DNA of 52,437 nucleotides from an uncultured Clostridia bacterium. GTDB taxonomy: Bacteria; Bacillota; Clostridia; Christensenellales; Borkfalkiaceae. Numbering within the stretch: position 1 is the stretch's first letter; every line of letters starts with the position of its first letter. Below are positions 23,437-34,000 of this stretch, piece by piece. The stretch is from positions 1 to 52,437 of the forward strand of contig CALWAU010000057.1 in NCBI GenBank assembly GCA_944375795.1. Reading direction: 5' to 3'. The translations under genes and the position numbers were made by a program. A model generated the notes under the pieces. It ran no database searches. It was not told the DNA's origin and was given only the letters and a program-made list of their open reading frames with translations.

Positions 23437-25467
23437 TCAGTCGTCCTTCCCTAAAGAACCGGGCGTAATCGAGAAGGTATTGGAAATTCCGTCCCGCGAA
23501 TATTCGTAGGGAAGCTTCGCCACCGATTCCAGAGAGGCGAGCGCCCCGTTGGTGTCCCGGCCGTGCATGGGATTGGCGCCGGGGGCCAGAGGGGTGCCCG
23601 CGCGGCGGCCGTCGGGCGTGTTGCCCGTCTTTTTGCCGTACACGACGTTGGAGGTGATCGTGAGGATGGAAGTGGTGGGCACGCTCTCCCGATAGGTGTA
23701 CTGGCTGCGGATATCCGTCATGAACGTCTTTAACAGCCACACGGCGATCTCGTCCGCCCGATCGTCGTTGTTGCCGTACTTGGGGAAGTCCCCTTCGATG
23801 CGGAAATCGGTGACGATGCCCTCCTCGTTGCGGATGGGATACACCTTTGCGTATTTGATGGCCGACAGCGAATCGACGGCGCAGGACAGCCCCGCGATGC
23901 CCGTGGCGAAGAGGCGGCGCACCTGCGTGTCGTGAAGCGCCATTTCCAGCGCCTCATAGCTGTATTTGTCGTGCATATAATGAATGAGATTGAGGGTATT
24001 GACGTACAGCTCGGCCAGCCATTTCATCATCTGGCGGTACTTGCGCAGAACCTCGTCGTAATCGAGGGGGCCGTCGCCGAGGACGGGCGCGAACTCGGGA
24101 GAGACCTGCATGGGCTTGCCCGTCTTTTTGTCCTTCATGAACTCGTCCTTGCCGCCGTTGATGGCATACAGCAGGCACTTCGCGAGATTGGCGCGCGCGC
24201 CGAAAAACTGCATATCCTTGCCCACCCGCATGCAGCTGACGCAGCAGGCGATGCAGTAATCGTCCCCCATTTCGGGGCGCATGAGGTCGTCGCTCTCGTA
24301 CTGAATGGCGGAAGTGCGGATGGAGATTTCGGCGCAATAGCGCTTGAAATTGACGGGCAGGCGCTTGGACCAGAGCACCGTGAGGTTGGGCTCGGGCGCG
24401 GGGCCGAGATTGTCCAGCGTATGCAGGATGCGGAAGGAATTTTTCGTGACCAGCGTCCTGCCGTCCACGCCCATGCCGCCGATCGATTCGGTCACCCAGG
24501 TGGGGTCGCCCGAAAACAGCTCGTTGTATTCCTTGATGCGCATGAACTTGACGATGCGGAGTTTCATCACGAACTGATCGATGAGCTCCTGCGCCTCCGA
24601 CTCGGTAATGACGCCGTTTTTGAGGTCGCGCTCGATATAGATATCCAGGAAGGTGCTGTTGCGCCCGATGGACATCGCCGCGCCGTTCTGGTCCTTGACC
24701 GCCGCCAGATACCCGAAATAGAGCGCCTGCACCGCCTCCTGCGCCGTCGCCGCGGGCTGAGAAATGTCCCTGCCGTAAAGCGCCGCCATCTCTTTGAGGG
24801 CTTTCAGAGCCTTGATCTGTTCGGAAAGCTCCTCTCTGTCGCGCACTTTATCGGGGGTCATCACCCCGTTCATCGCCAGCTTGTCCTGCTCCTTTTTGCG
24901 GATGAGGTAATCCACCCCGTACAGCGCCACGCGGCGGTAGTCGCCGACGATCCGGCCGCGGCCGTAGGTGTCGGGCAGACCGGTGAGGATATGCGCGCTG
25001 CGCGCCGCCCGCATCTCGGGCGTATACGCGTCGTAAACGCCGTCGTTGTGCGTCTTGCGGTACTTGGTGAAAATCTCCTTGACCTGCGGGTCGAGGGTAT
25101 AGCCGTACATATTCAGCGCCTCCTCGGACATGCGGATGCCGCCGAAGGGCTGCAGGGCGCGCTTGAACGGTTTGTCCGTCTGCAAGCCGACGATTTTTTC
25201 CAGATCCTTGTCGAGATAGCCGGGGCCGTGCGAGGTGAGCGTGGACACGATTTTGGTGTCCGCATCGAGGACGCCGCCCGCCTCCCGCTCCTTCTTCGAC
25301 AGGTCGAGGACGATATTCCAAAGCTTCTTCGTCGCCTCCGTCGCGGGCGCGAGGAAGGACGCGTCCCCCTCGTAAGGGGTATAGTTGCGCTGAATGAAAT
25401 CGCGCACGTCCACCTCGTCGTTGTTCCATTTGCCGGGAACGAAACCTTCCCATCCTTTGTACTGCAT
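23437..25467 (-). CDS. pflB: Pyruvate formate-lyase catalytic subunit lacking its glycyl-radical domain
   Basis: A 676-residue protein that cleaves pyruvate with CoA to acetyl-CoA and formate. N-terminus ([20 protein letters not shown]) and core match PflB. The catalytic cysteine pair is in [12 protein letters not shown] (about residues 403-414), followed by [19 protein letters not shown]. The protein stops at [15 protein letters not shown], the point at which E. coli PflB (760 residues) runs on into the glycyl-radical domain. That domain is the next gene, 107 bases downstream. The enzyme is therefore split in two and would need both chains. Operon order is pflA, thioredoxin-like gene, pflB, glycyl-radical gene. 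Confidence 0.93.
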   Translation of the reverse strand: MQYKGWEGFVPGKWNNDEVDVRDFIQRNYTPYEGDASFLAPATEATKKLWNIVLDLSKKEREAGGVLDADTKIVSTLTSHGPGYLDKDLEKIVGLQTDKPFKRALQPFGGIRMSEEALNMYGYTLDPQVKEIFTKYRKTHNDGVYDAYTPEMRAARSAHILTGLPDTYGRGRIVGDYRRVALYGVDYLIRKKEQDKLAMNGVMTPDKVRDREELSEQIKALKALKEMAALYGRDISQPAATAQEAVQALYFGYLAAVKDQNGAAMSIGRNSTFLDIYIERDLKNGVITESEAQELIDQFVMKLRIVKFMRIKEYNELFSGDPTWVTESIGGMGVDGRTLVTKNSFRILHTLDNLGPAPEPNLTVLWSKRLPVNFKRYCAEISIRTSAIQYESDDLMRPEMGDDYCIACCVSCMRVGKDMQFFGARANLAKCLLYAINGGKDEFMKDKKTGKPMQVSPEFAPVLGDGPLDYDEVLRKYRQMMKWLAELYVNTLNLIHYMHDKYSYEALEMALHDTQVRRLFATGIAGLSCAVDSLSAIKYAKVYPIRNEEGIVTDFRIEGDFPKYGNNDDRADEIAVWLLKTFMTDIRSQYTYRESVPTTSILTITSNVVYGKKTGNTPDGRRAGTPLAPGANPMHGRDTNGALASLESVAKLPYEYSRDGISNTFSITPGSLGKDD

Positions 25468-25549
25468 ATTCTACTCCTGATATGATAAAAAATTTTTTTC
25501 GGTCAGTATGCGCGAAAGAGGCGCTTTTTATACATTCGCCGCGCGCTCG

Positions 25550-25888
25550 TCACTTCCCTGCCCCGTGCTCTTCCATTTTGGCGTCTATCCAGAGTCCCAA
25601 AATCTCCTCCGGCTGAAACCCCGAACACCGCGCAAAAATTTCTCCGTCGTCCGTCAGCAGCACGGTGGGCACCCGGTCGATTTCCCATTCCCGCATCAGC
25701 TCCGCCGTGTCGGCGTCCGCCTCCACGTGCACGAGCGGAATGCCCCGCGCGTCCGCGATCGATTTGAGGACGGGCAGCAGCGTCGCGCAGTTGGCGCACG
25801 ATTCCCCGCTCACCTCGACGGCGCAAATGCGCCCTTTGAGCATGGCCTTATAATCCTTTTTCGCAAACATTTCGCCTATGGTCGTCAT
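25550..25888 (-). CDS. Thioredoxin-like protein in the pfl operon
   Basis: A 112-residue thioredoxin-fold protein. The active site is SCANC (Cys31, Cys34) in place of the classic WCGPC, and the cis-proline loop is RVPTVLLTDDG (about residues 71-81). It lacks a signal peptide, so it acts in the cytoplasm. It starts 3 bases after pflA stops and ends 82 bases before pflB begins. Its place between the activating enzyme and the lyase suggests a redox or maintenance role for this radical enzyme system, for instance reduction of oxidised cysteines (inference). Confidence 0.85.
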   Translation of the reverse strand: MTTIGEMFAKKDYKAMLKGRICAVEVSGESCANCATLLPVLKSIADARGIPLVHVEADADTAELMREWEIDRVPTVLLTDDGEIFARCSGFQPEEILGLWIDAKMEEHGAGK

Positions 25889-25891
25889 CTT

Positions 25892-26629
25892 TCAATTCTC
25901 CCGCCGCCCGGCGCCCAGAATGCGCTTCGCGTTTTCCACCCGCTCCTTTGCGGGCGGTTCCACCCCTTTGAGGGAATATTCGTAACCGAGTTTTTCGTAT
26001 TTCACCGCCCCCATGGTGTGATAGGGCAGCACCTCCACCTTTTCCACCGAGGAAAGGGTGTCGATAAAGGCGCGCAGGCGCTTCAAAGCGCCGTCGTCGT
26101 CCGTGATCCCCGGCACCAGAACGTGCCGTATCCACATGGGAATGCCGTTGTCGCTGAGGAACTTCGCAAACGCAAGGGTATGTTCGTTTCCCCTGCCCGT
26201 CAGCGCCCGATGCGCCTCCGTATCGATATGTTTGATGTCGAGCAGCACCAGGTCGGTGACCCCGATGAGCTTTCTGTGCTTTTCGACGCTTGCGGGATCT
26301 TCGGGGTCGAACGTCCAGCCGGAAGTATCCGCCGCCGTGTGCACCCCTCTGGCTTTGAGCAGCGTAAACAACTCGATGAGGAAATCCGTTTGCAGAAGCG
26401 GTTCGCCGCCCGAGGCGGTCACGCCGCCGTTATCCCCGAAATAACTTTTGTATTTCAGCGCCCGCTCGCAGACCTGCTCCGCCGAATACGCCGTTCCTCC
26501 CGGGAGCCAGGTATCGGGATTGTGGCAATACCGGCACCGGAGGGGACAGCCCTGCAAAAAGACCACGAAGCGGATACCCGGCCCGTCCACCGTCCCGAAC
26601 GATTCAAACGAATGGATATATCCTTCCAT
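25892..26629 (-). CDS. pflA: Pyruvate formate-lyase activating enzyme (radical SAM)
   Basis: A 245-residue radical SAM enzyme that abstracts hydrogen from the glycyl residue of pyruvate formate-lyase. The [4Fe-4S] motif CPLRCRYC gives Cys28, Cys32 and Cys35. The N-terminus (SFESFGTVDGPGIRFVVFLQG) and the later TASGGEPLLQ and LLDIKHID motifs are diagnostic for PflA. Length is standard. It is the first gene of the operon, with a consensus promoter 70 bases upstream, a hairpin in the leader and a GGAGGGGG ribosome-binding site. Confidence 0.95.
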   Translation of the reverse strand: MEGYIHSFESFGTVDGPGIRFVVFLQGCPLRCRYCHNPDTWLPGGTAYSAEQVCERALKYKSYFGDNGGVTASGGEPLLQTDFLIELFTLLKARGVHTAADTSGWTFDPEDPASVEKHRKLIGVTDLVLLDIKHIDTEAHRALTGRGNEHTLAFAKFLSDNGIPMWIRHVLVPGITDDDGALKRLRAFIDTLSSVEKVEVLPYHTMGAVKYEKLGYEYSLKGVEPPAKERVENAKRILGAGRREN

Positions 26630-26655
26630 GAGCCCCCTCCGACGAGTTCAAAAGA

Positions 26656-26681
26656 CAGCATACGCCCGCGTGCGTATGCTG
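26656..26681 (-). promoter_or_regulatory. Leader hairpin of pflA
   Basis: Ten-base perfect arms CAGCATACGC and GCGTATGCTG enclose a 6-base loop. In RNA sense it lies between the promoter and the ribosome-binding site and is followed by TCTTTT, so it could act as an attenuator, or simply stabilise the message. It does not match Rex or FNR sites. Confidence 0.5.
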
Positions 26682-26702
26682 CCCCCTTTTCTTCTCCTTA
26701 AT

Positions 26703-26732
26703 ATTATAGCAAAAAGCGGGCGCAAATGTCAA
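26703..26732 (-). promoter_or_regulatory. Sigma-A promoter of the pfl operon
   Basis: Minus-strand TTGACA (26727-26732), an 18-base spacer and TATAAT (26703-26708). Confidence 0.8.
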
Positions 26733-26838
26733 GCCTTTCCATAGTAAATCCGAAAAAGCGCCCCGCACCTTTTTCGCGCCCCGGCGGCCGCCCTCTTTTC
26801 CGCCGATTTTCCCCTTTCGCCCCGCGGCAAAAGGAGGG

Positions 26839-26873
26839 AAAAAGAGCGGGCCGCGATTCCCATCGCGGCCCGC
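26839..26873 (-). terminator. Strong intrinsic terminator of the candidate small RNA
   Basis: A 12-bp perfect stem, GCGGGCCGCGAT at 26846-26857 with its complement at 26862-26873, has a 4-base loop and runs into TCTTTTT in minus-strand sense. Confidence 0.8.
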
Positions 26874-27028
26874 CCCGACATCAAAAAAGGAGTCTAAACA
26901 CATCTTATAGTCATCATTTCCCGCAAATAAATCCGACCGCGAAAAAACGCGCCTGCACTCTGCACTGACCCTGTTCGCTATGCCCTCGTACAGGACAGGC
27001 GGAATTTTTCCGCTTCTTTTGTTTGCTT
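26839..27028 (-). ncRNA. Candidate small RNA of about 190 nt
   Basis: A strong promoter (27035-27063) and a strong terminator (26839-26873) bracket about 190 bases that hold no convincing gene. In RNA sense the two ends can pair in part (GACA with TGTC, AAAAGAAG with CTCCTTTT at 7 of 8 positions). Inside, CGCCTG and CAGGCG can pair and GCGGAA-AAA-TTCCGC forms a small hairpin. The CAGGCGCG-TTTTTT stretch could be an earlier stop near 26945. The length suits 6S RNA, but I could not match 6S, SRP or tmRNA sequence features, so the class is open. Tiny open frames inside lack ribosome-binding sites. Confidence 0.4.
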
Positions 27029-27034
27029 GTCTCT

Positions 27035-27063
27035 ATTATACAACATAATTGACAAAATTTCAA
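27035..27063 (-). promoter_or_regulatory. Promoter of the candidate small RNA
   Basis: Minus-strand TTGAAA (27058-27063), a 17-base spacer and TATAAT (27035-27040), 50 bases beyond the end of the GtrA gene. Confidence 0.7.
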
Positions 27064-27111
27064 CACCTTTCGCCAAAAAAATCAAAAATTTTCCAAAAAA
27101 TTTTTTTCGGG

Positions 27112-27612
27112 TCACCGGAACACGAACAATTTGCGCCCGAGATAGTTCCAGACGAGCACGATACAGGTCATCGCCGCCTTCATGAGCCACCAGGTCCAGG
27201 AGGTTCCCAAAAGGGTCGCCGAGCCGAAAAGGGAGATTTCGGGCAGGCGGGAAACGCCGAAATGCATTCCGAGCTCGGTGATGCCCAGCCCGATGAGCCC
27301 GATCAGCGCAAACACGGCGAAGGCCTTTCCCGAGCGGGATTTTTTCTTGTCCTTCACGTTTCTGAACACGAACAGCACGGATAAGATCCAATTCACCGCC
27401 AGCCCCACGCAAAATCCCACCGCCGTGGAGAGGACGAGCGAGGGCGTACCCCCGATGGCGGACGGCGGCAGCAGCCACTGATAGAACAGATACGCCGCTG
27501 CGTAATCGAACACCGTCGCCGTGCCGCCGACGAGAAGAAAGCGAAGTATTTCAAAGAAGAGGGACTTTCCGCTCTGTCTCCCCTCTTTTTTTTCCGAAGT
27601 AATCTCTTGCAT
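27112..27612 (-). CDS. GtrA family membrane protein
   Basis: A 166-residue protein with four membrane helices. It has the GtrA signature FLLVGGTATVFDYAAAYLFY (about residues 25-44) and the end motif WNYLGRKLFVFR. GtrA-like proteins are thought to flip or carry polyprenyl-phosphate-linked sugars for surface glycosylation. The start at 27612 has GAGGAG 7 bases before it and lies 8 bases after the stop of the GT39-like gene. Longer frames run antisense-like through that gene and are rejected. Together with its two upstream genes it forms a surface-glycan unit. Confidence 0.88.
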   Translation of the reverse strand: MQEITSEKKEGRQSGKSLFFEILRFLLVGGTATVFDYAAAYLFYQWLLPPSAIGGTPSLVLSTAVGFCVGLAVNWILSVLFVFRNVKDKKKSRSGKAFAVFALIGLIGLGITELGMHFGVSRLPEISLFGSATLLGTSWTWWLMKAAMTCIVLVWNYLGRKLFVFR

Positions 27613-27620
27613 AAAGCTCC

Positions 27621-29285
27621 TCAGATACACACCATATAAAACAGCGTCGAAAACAGCAGCGCCCCGCCGAAAGAAACCGCGGTGAGCCGGTTGAGCGCGA
27701 GGGAAAAGGCGTCCCCTTCCCTTTTCAGCCGCGCCCCCGTCAGCCAGATCGTAAGCGCGATTCCGGGAATCATCGGCATGATGTAGCGAAAATCCATCGT
27801 GCAGGCATACGGCATCCCGACATAGAAAAAGATTTCCGAAACCGCCTGGGACTGCACGAGCAGAAACACGAAAAGGACGTCCCGCCGCCCTTCTTCCGTC
27901 CCGAATCTGCCCCGTTTCCCGTCCCGCACGCACAACACGAGGACGCGGACGAGCGAAACCGCCAAAACGATTACCGCGACGTAGGCGAGCACGACGGCCG
28001 CCACGGCAAAGCCCTCGCCCTGCCAATAGGAAAATTCCCCGAAAATCGCCGAGCGGAGCGCATAGTGAAAGAGATTATAATTCCCATCGAAGGGACGGCA
28101 CCAGAGAGAGCCGAAACATTCGTCCGCGTCCAGCGCGATGAAAAAGCGCCCGAAAAAGGAATGGTCCCCCGTATACAGCCTTTGGTTGAGATTGGAAAAC
28201 ACAAATCCGAAGGGCTGATCGAAGCGGATTTTCGCATAGACCTGAAACCAGAGCCCGAGCGGCGCGCAGACGGCGAGAAACGCGGCGTATTCCCCCGCCA
28301 GCCTCGGAAAGGACAGCGCCCCGCCCTTCTTCTGCAGCGTCCGTACAAATTCGCAGACAAAAATGCCCGCGATCGGCAGACAGACGGTGGCGGACGTGAG
28401 CTTTGCCATCATGCCCGCGCCCACCGAAACGGCGCAGGCGAGAATGTTGGCAAAACTCTTTTTTTCCTTCTGCCACTTGACGGCAAAATACAGCGAAAGC
28501 ATGCTGCACATATAGGAAATCCCGTCGTTGTTGAGCTGCCCGGACATCTGGAAGTTCCGGGGGAAAAAGATGAGGAACGCCGAAAGCCCGACATACGTCC
28601 ACCCGCGCACCCCCATCCGTTTCAGCAGTTTCATGCCGACGTAACAGGTCACGACGGAATACAGCACGGACAGTATCTGACAGGACTGATAGAGAAAATA
28701 CCGCTCCGCCTCTATATACTCGGGCTTTGCGCTCAGAAACCGTCCGGGAAAATAGTCCCCGAGGGAAAACAGCGAGGTCAAAGACCCGGAAAAGTCCTGC
28801 ATGAAATGCATGAACGCCGCCTGCAAAAGGGCGTTGAGCGGGGGATGATAAAACTGATAATCGTTGACGGACGGAAGCTTGCCCGTCAAGAAAATCGTCC
28901 AGGCATACGCCTCGTGGCCGTTGAAATTGGAAGAATAGGTATCCTGCTGCCGGACGGAGGCGGGCGTATACAGCATATAGGCGATGCGCAGAATGACGCC
29001 GACCGCAAACAGCAGCGCTACCAGCCTCTCCTTCGTCAGCTTTCCCGACGCCGCCAAAAAAGCGCCCGCGAAAAGGCAGCCGCCCGCCGCCACCGCCGCG
29101 ATCGACTGCGCCACGACGCCGTTGCGGTCCGTTTCATAAAGGGGCTTTATCGTCAGAAAAAGCAAGAGGGCGAGCAAAAAGGTGCCGATATACACGGCCG
29201 CTTCGCGATACCCCTGCGTCCCCCTTTCGGAAAGCGGCTTTATCCCCGTATCTCCGCAGGGCACATCAGACGCGCGGCTCTGCAT
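27621..29285 (-). CDS. Multi-pass membrane glycosyltransferase, GT39-like
   Basis: A 554-residue protein with about 11 membrane helices, the first at about residues 31-48. The long extracellular loop after helix 3 holds [19 protein letters not shown] and [16 protein letters not shown], like the substrate loop of GT-C enzymes of the protein-mannosyltransferase/ArnT type. Such enzymes use polyprenyl-phosphate sugars as donors. The start overlaps the end of the FAD oxidoreductase gene by 20 bases and has GAGGTG before it. The linked GtrA protein could supply the flipped lipid-linked donor. The substrate sugar is unknown. Confidence 0.75.
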   Translation of the reverse strand: MQSRASDVPCGDTGIKPLSERGTQGYREAAVYIGTFLLALLLFLTIKPLYETDRNGVVAQSIAAVAAGGCLFAGAFLAASGKLTKERLVALLFAVGVILRIAYMLYTPASVRQQDTYSSNFNGHEAYAWTIFLTGKLPSVNDYQFYHPPLNALLQAAFMHFMQDFSGSLTSLFSLGDYFPGRFLSAKPEYIEAERYFLYQSCQILSVLYSVVTCYVGMKLLKRMGVRGWTYVGLSAFLIFFPRNFQMSGQLNNDGISYMCSMLSLYFAVKWQKEKKSFANILACAVSVGAGMMAKLTSATVCLPIAGIFVCEFVRTLQKKGGALSFPRLAGEYAAFLAVCAPLGLWFQVYAKIRFDQPFGFVFSNLNQRLYTGDHSFFGRFFIALDADECFGSLWCRPFDGNYNLFHYALRSAIFGEFSYWQGEGFAVAAVVLAYVAVIVLAVSLVRVLVLCVRDGKRGRFGTEEGRRDVLFVFLLVQSQAVSEIFFYVGMPYACTMDFRYIMPMIPGIALTIWLTGARLKREGDAFSLALNRLTAVSFGGALLFSTLFYMVCI

Positions 29286-30858
29286 TTTTCACCTCGTTTT
29301 TCACCTCGTGATAGGCCTTTTCGGTGTTGACGTTCCAGAGCGCGGTCTTGTCCGGATCGCCGCTTAAAATATTCTCGCAGGCCACCATGGAAGTGACCAT
29401 CGAATGATCCATGTTGTTATAACGGTGCTGACCGTTGCGGCCGACGCAATAGAGATTTTCCAGCGAATCGAGATACGTCCGCACCCGCCCGAATTCCTTA
29501 TAGCTGCCGAAATAGGCGGGATATGCCTTTTTGACGTGCAGAATCGTGGAATCGAGCACGTTCTTTTCCGATTCTATGATGCCGATTTTCACAAGCTCGC
29601 CGATCGCTTTGCGGATAAAATCGGCGTCCGGGCAGGTCCAGGCTTCGTCCCCCTCGGTGCAGAAATATTCCAAACCTATCCACACCTTATGTTCGGGGTC
29701 CTCCACCATGTAGGGCGACCAATTGTTGAAAATCTGAATCCGCCCCAGCCGCACGTCCCTCTCCTGCACGTAAATCCAGCAATCGGGGACGATGCCGCCC
29801 AGCGTTTTCATTTTTGTTTTATTTTTTACTTTCAGCCCGTCGAGCAGTAGCCCCACCGTGATAAAATCCCGATAGGGAAGCTCGACGGCGACGCGGTATG
29901 CGTCCTCGGGCATATGCTCCCGCCCGATCGCCTCCGCCAGGTCCTTGACGGGCATGGACGAGATGAAATAATCCCCGCCGAACTCCCGTTCCCGGCCGTC
30001 CGCGTCCGAAGCGACGACGGACAGCACCTTTCCGCCTTCGACGTTCACCCTTTTCACGCAGGTATTCAGGCAAATTTCTCCGCCCATGGCGACGATCTCC
30101 GCCGCCATTTTTTCATAGAGCTGCCCGGGGCCCTTTTTCGGATACAGAAACTGCTCGATGAGGCTGGTTTCCACCTCCCCCTTCTTCCGCCCGAAAAGCC
30201 CGGAAAGGGCGTTTTTGATCGCCTTGGAGACGGACAGCCCCTTCACCCGCTGCGCGCCCCAATCCGCGGCGATCTTGCTCGGGTGGACGCCCCAGAGCTT
30301 CTCCGTGTAATCTTCGAAAAACATCGAATACAGGGGTTTGCCGAAACGATTGATATAGAAGTTTTCGAGGTTGGTCTCCTCGCGCTTGTGCAGGCAGCTT
30401 CCCAGATATCCGAACCCCGCCTTCAGCGTGCGCCCAAGCCCCATATTGATGAAGGTCTGAGGCTTCATGGAAATGGGATAATCGAAAAATTTCCGCAGAT
30501 AGACGATCCTGGACACCCTGTCCCTGACGAGCATCGCTTCGTCCGTCTTTTCGGGGTCGGGCCCGCCGGGAACCAGCGGCTTTTCCCTGTCCAAAATCAA
30601 ATCGTCCTTCGCGGGGCTTCCCTGAACGGGCAAAAGGCTTGTCCAAAGCGCCGTCACCCTGTCGTCCTTGGAGAAAAACCGATGCCCGCCGATATCCATG
30701 CGGTTCCCCTTATACTCCGCCGTGCGGGAAATTCCGCCGACGAAATTTTCCGCCTCCAAAATGACGGGCCGCACGTTTTCCGATTTTTTCAGAAGCTCGT
30801 AGGCGGCGGTGAGCCCCGCGGGCCCCGCGCCGATGATGATCGCCGTTTTTTTCTCCAT
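29266..30858 (-). CDS. FAD-dependent oxidoreductase, UDP-galactopyranose mutase-like
   Basis: A 530-residue flavoprotein. The N-terminal Rossmann motif [19 protein letters not shown] (residues 7-25) is followed by [13 protein letters not shown] and the [12 protein letters not shown] segment shared by UDP-galactopyranose mutase and protoporphyrinogen-oxidase-like proteins. The C-terminal FAD loop is [19 protein letters not shown]. It is first in a three-gene unit with a GT39-like transferase and GtrA, which points to sugar-nucleotide or polyprenyl-sugar chemistry for the envelope (inference). At 530 residues it is longer than true Glf (about 370-390), so a mutase activity is not assured. It has its own consensus promoter. 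Confidence 0.8.
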   Translation of the reverse strand: MEKKTAIIIGAGPAGLTAAYELLKKSENVRPVILEAENFVGGISRTAEYKGNRMDIGGHRFFSKDDRVTALWTSLLPVQGSPAKDDLILDREKPLVPGGPDPEKTDEAMLVRDRVSRIVYLRKFFDYPISMKPQTFINMGLGRTLKAGFGYLGSCLHKREETNLENFYINRFGKPLYSMFFEDYTEKLWGVHPSKIAADWGAQRVKGLSVSKAIKNALSGLFGRKKGEVETSLIEQFLYPKKGPGQLYEKMAAEIVAMGGEICLNTCVKRVNVEGGKVLSVVASDADGREREFGGDYFISSMPVKDLAEAIGREHMPEDAYRVAVELPYRDFITVGLLLDGLKVKNKTKMKTLGGIVPDCWIYVQERDVRLGRIQIFNNWSPYMVEDPEHKVWIGLEYFCTEGDEAWTCPDADFIRKAIGELVKIGIIESEKNVLDSTILHVKKAYPAYFGSYKEFGRVRTYLDSLENLYCVGRNGQHRYNNMDHSMVTSMVACENILSGDPDKTALWNVNTEKAYHEVKNEVKNAEPRV

Positions 30859-30943
30859 AAAAACCCCTTCCCTTTTACCGTTTGTCTATAAAGTAGAAAA
30901 ATCCCCCCGCCCGGTTGCACGGGAACGCTTTCCGCTTAAAAAG

Positions 30944-30972
30944 ATTATAGCATTCTCCGCCGCAAAAGTCAA
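30944..30972 (-). promoter_or_regulatory. Sigma-A promoter of the surface-glycan unit
   Basis: Minus-strand TTGACT (30967-30972), a 17-base spacer and TATAAT (30944-30949). Confidence 0.8.
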
Positions 30973-31038
30973 GCGGCGGCCGCCTTTCCGCAAAATCCGC
31001 CGCTCTTCGTTTTTTCCCGGCGCTCTTTCCGGGCAGAC

Positions 31039-31066
31039 AAAATCCCCTGCCGGGAAGGCAGGGGAT
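31039..31066 (-). terminator. Intrinsic terminator after rpoC
   Basis: ATCCCCTGCC (31042-31051) and its complement (31057-31066) form a 10-bp stem with a 5-base loop; in minus-strand sense it runs into TTTTG. Confidence 0.75.
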
Positions 31067-31077
31067 ACTTATCCGAA

Positions 31078-34000
31078 TCAGACGGGAACGCTTTCCTTTG
31101 CTTCCGCCTCCTGAGAAGGCGCGGAAGAAGCGGAAATTTCTCCCGAAACGCTCGCGGCCGAATCCTTGTAATTGCCGATAAACTGCGGCGAAAGGCCCTT
31201 GTAGTCCTTCATGCCCGTACCGGCGGGAATCAGCTTGCCGATGATGACGTTCTCTTTCAGTCCGACGAGGTAATCCCGCTTGGTGCGGATGGCCGCCTCG
31301 GTAAGGACGCGGGAAGTCTCCTGGAAGGAAGCCGCCGAAAGGAAACTGTCCGTCGCGAGCGACGCCTTGGTGATACCGAGCAGAACTCTCTTGGCCAGCG
31401 CGGGCGCGCCGCCCTTCTGCATCGCCTTGGCGCATTCGTCCTGGAAGGTGGTCATGTCCACGAGCTCGCCGGGAAGCAGCCCGGTATCCCCCGCGTTCTC
31501 CACGCGCACCTTTTTGAGCATCTGGCGGACGATGATCTCGATGTGCTTGTCGTTGATGTCCACGCCCTGGGAGCGATAGACGGACTGCACCTGTTCGAGG
31601 ATATAGTCCTGAACCCCCTTGACGCCCTGCACGCGCAGGATATCCTGGGGATAGACGCTGCCCGAATTGAGCAGGACGCCCGGCGTCACCTTGTCCCCCT
31701 TCTTCACGCGCACTTCGGCGTTGAAGGGAAGGATATATTCCTTTTTGAGTTCGCCCGTCGCCTCGTCTTTAATCTTGATGTGATTGAGGTTGTCGGCGTT
31801 GTCGATGTCCACGACGCCTTCCACCTCGCAGACGGTGGCGCAGCCCTTGGGCTTTCTGACCTCAAAGAGCTCCTCGACGCGGGGAAGACCCTGCGTGATG
31901 TCGCCCGTCGCCGCGATACCGCCCGTATGGAAGGTACGCATCGTAAGCTGGGTGCCCGGCTCGCCGATAGACTGCGCCGCGATCGTGCCGACCGCCTCGC
32001 CGACCTGAACGGGCAGGGTCGTCGCCATGTTCTTGCCGTAGCACTTGGCGCAGACGCCGAACTTGGAATTGCAGGTGAAGATGCTGCGGATGGAAACTTC
32101 CGCAATGCCCGCATCGCAGATATCCTTCGCGAGCTCCTCGGTGATAAATTCGTTGGTGCGTACCATCACCTCGCCCGTTTCGGGATGCACGATGTCCTCC
32201 GCCGCAAAACGTCCGGTGAGACGGTCGCGCAGGCTTTCGATTTCCCGCCCGTCGCTGCCGAAGATGGCGCGCACCTTCATGCCCTGCGGCTTTCTGCCCG
32301 CACAGCAATCCTCCTCGCGGACGATGATTTCGTGCGAGACGTCCACGAGACGGCGGGTGAGATAACCGGAGTCCGCCGTTTTCAGAGCGGTGTCGGTCAG
32401 GCCCTTGCGGCCGCCGTGCGAGGAAATGAAATATTCGAGCACGGAAAGCCCGTTGCGGAAGCAGGATTTGACGGGGACCTCGATCTTTTTACCCTGCGGG
32501 TTGACCATGAGTCCGCGCATGCCGGACAGCTGCTTGATCTGGTCGATGGAGCCGCGGGCGCCCGAATCCGCCATCATCCAGATGGGGTTGAATTTGTCCT
32601 CTTCGCCCTGCTTTTTCAAAAGCCCGGCGACCTTGTCCGTCGCCGCGTCCCACTGGGAGATGACGGCGAGATAGCGTTCCTCCTCGTTGAGGAGGCCCCT
32701 CGCGTACTTCTTGGCGATCCTGGACACTTCCTCCTCCGCGTGGGCGACGATTTCCTCCTTTTCGGGCGGAATCTTCATGTCGAACACGGACGTGGTGAGC
32801 GCCGCGAGCGTCGAATATTTGTATCCTCTCTCCTTGATGGCGTCGAGCACGTAGGACGCCTTGGGCGCCATGCCCGTCTTGAAGCTGGCCTCGACGATGC
32901 GGGAGAGATGCTTCTTGCCGATGGCGCGCGCGCCGCCGATAAACTCGGTATCGAGCTCCAGCCGCAGATAGGATTCGGGCGTGTCGCGCTTGACGAAGCC
33001 GAGGTCCTGCGGCAGGCCGTCGTTGTAAATGAGGCGGCCGATCGTCGTCTTGATGATGCCGCTCACCTCGCGCTTGCCCGTCTTGGGATTGAGCCGTACG
33101 GTGGCCTCTTTGATGAGCACCTCCTTCGACTCGTCGAAATCGGTATTGTCGATAGGGCAGGTATAGGGCAGTGCCTCCCCCGCAAGTTCGGGGAACTTAT
33201 CTTCGGGCAGCTCCACCACCCGCTTCAGATACATTTCGTCCTGTTCGTGCGCGGCCTTGGTCTGATAGGCGAGAATGGCCTCGTTCTCCGAACAGTACAC
33301 GGGCGGGACGTACACCTCGCCGTTCTCGTCCGGACGGCCCTGGGCGTCGTACTTTTTGCCCTCCTCCCGCCGCTTGATGGTCAGGCAGTAAGCGCCGATG
33401 ATCATATCCTGCGTCGGGGACATGACCGACTTGCCGTCCGCGAGCTTCAGGATGTTGTTCGCCGAAAGCATGAGGAAGCGGGCCTCCGCCTGCGCTTCGA
33501 TGCTCAAAGGAAGGTGCACGGCCATCTGGTCTCCGTCGAAGTCGGCGTTGAAAGGGCCACAGACGAGCGGCGAAATCTTGATGGCGCGGCCCTCGATGAG
33601 AACGGGCTCGAACGCCTGAATGGACAGCCTGTGCAGCGTGGGGGCGCGGTTGAGGAGGACGGGATGGTCCTTGATGACGTCCTCGAGGACGTTCCATACC
33701 ATGTCCTTCGCCTTTTCCACGGCGCGCTTGGCCGTCTTGATGTTGTGGCACTGCCCGCTCTCCACCAGCCGCTTCATGATGAAGGGCTTGAACAGCTCTA
33801 TCGCCATTTCCTTGGGCAGGCCGCACTGATAAATCTTCAGTTCGGGGCCGACGACGATGACCGAACGGCCGGAATAGTCCACGCGCTTGCCCAAAAGGTT
33901 CTGGCGGAAACGTCCCTGCTTGCCGCGCAGCATTCCCGAAAGGGATTTCAGCTCGCGGTTGGAGGGGCCGCTCAGAGGCTTGCCCCGCCTGCCGTTGTCG

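Noticed and set aside
26839-27028. Firm identification as 6S, SRP or tmRNA
   Set aside because: Length and paired ends suit 6S, but no conserved sequence of any of these classes could be matched by eye.
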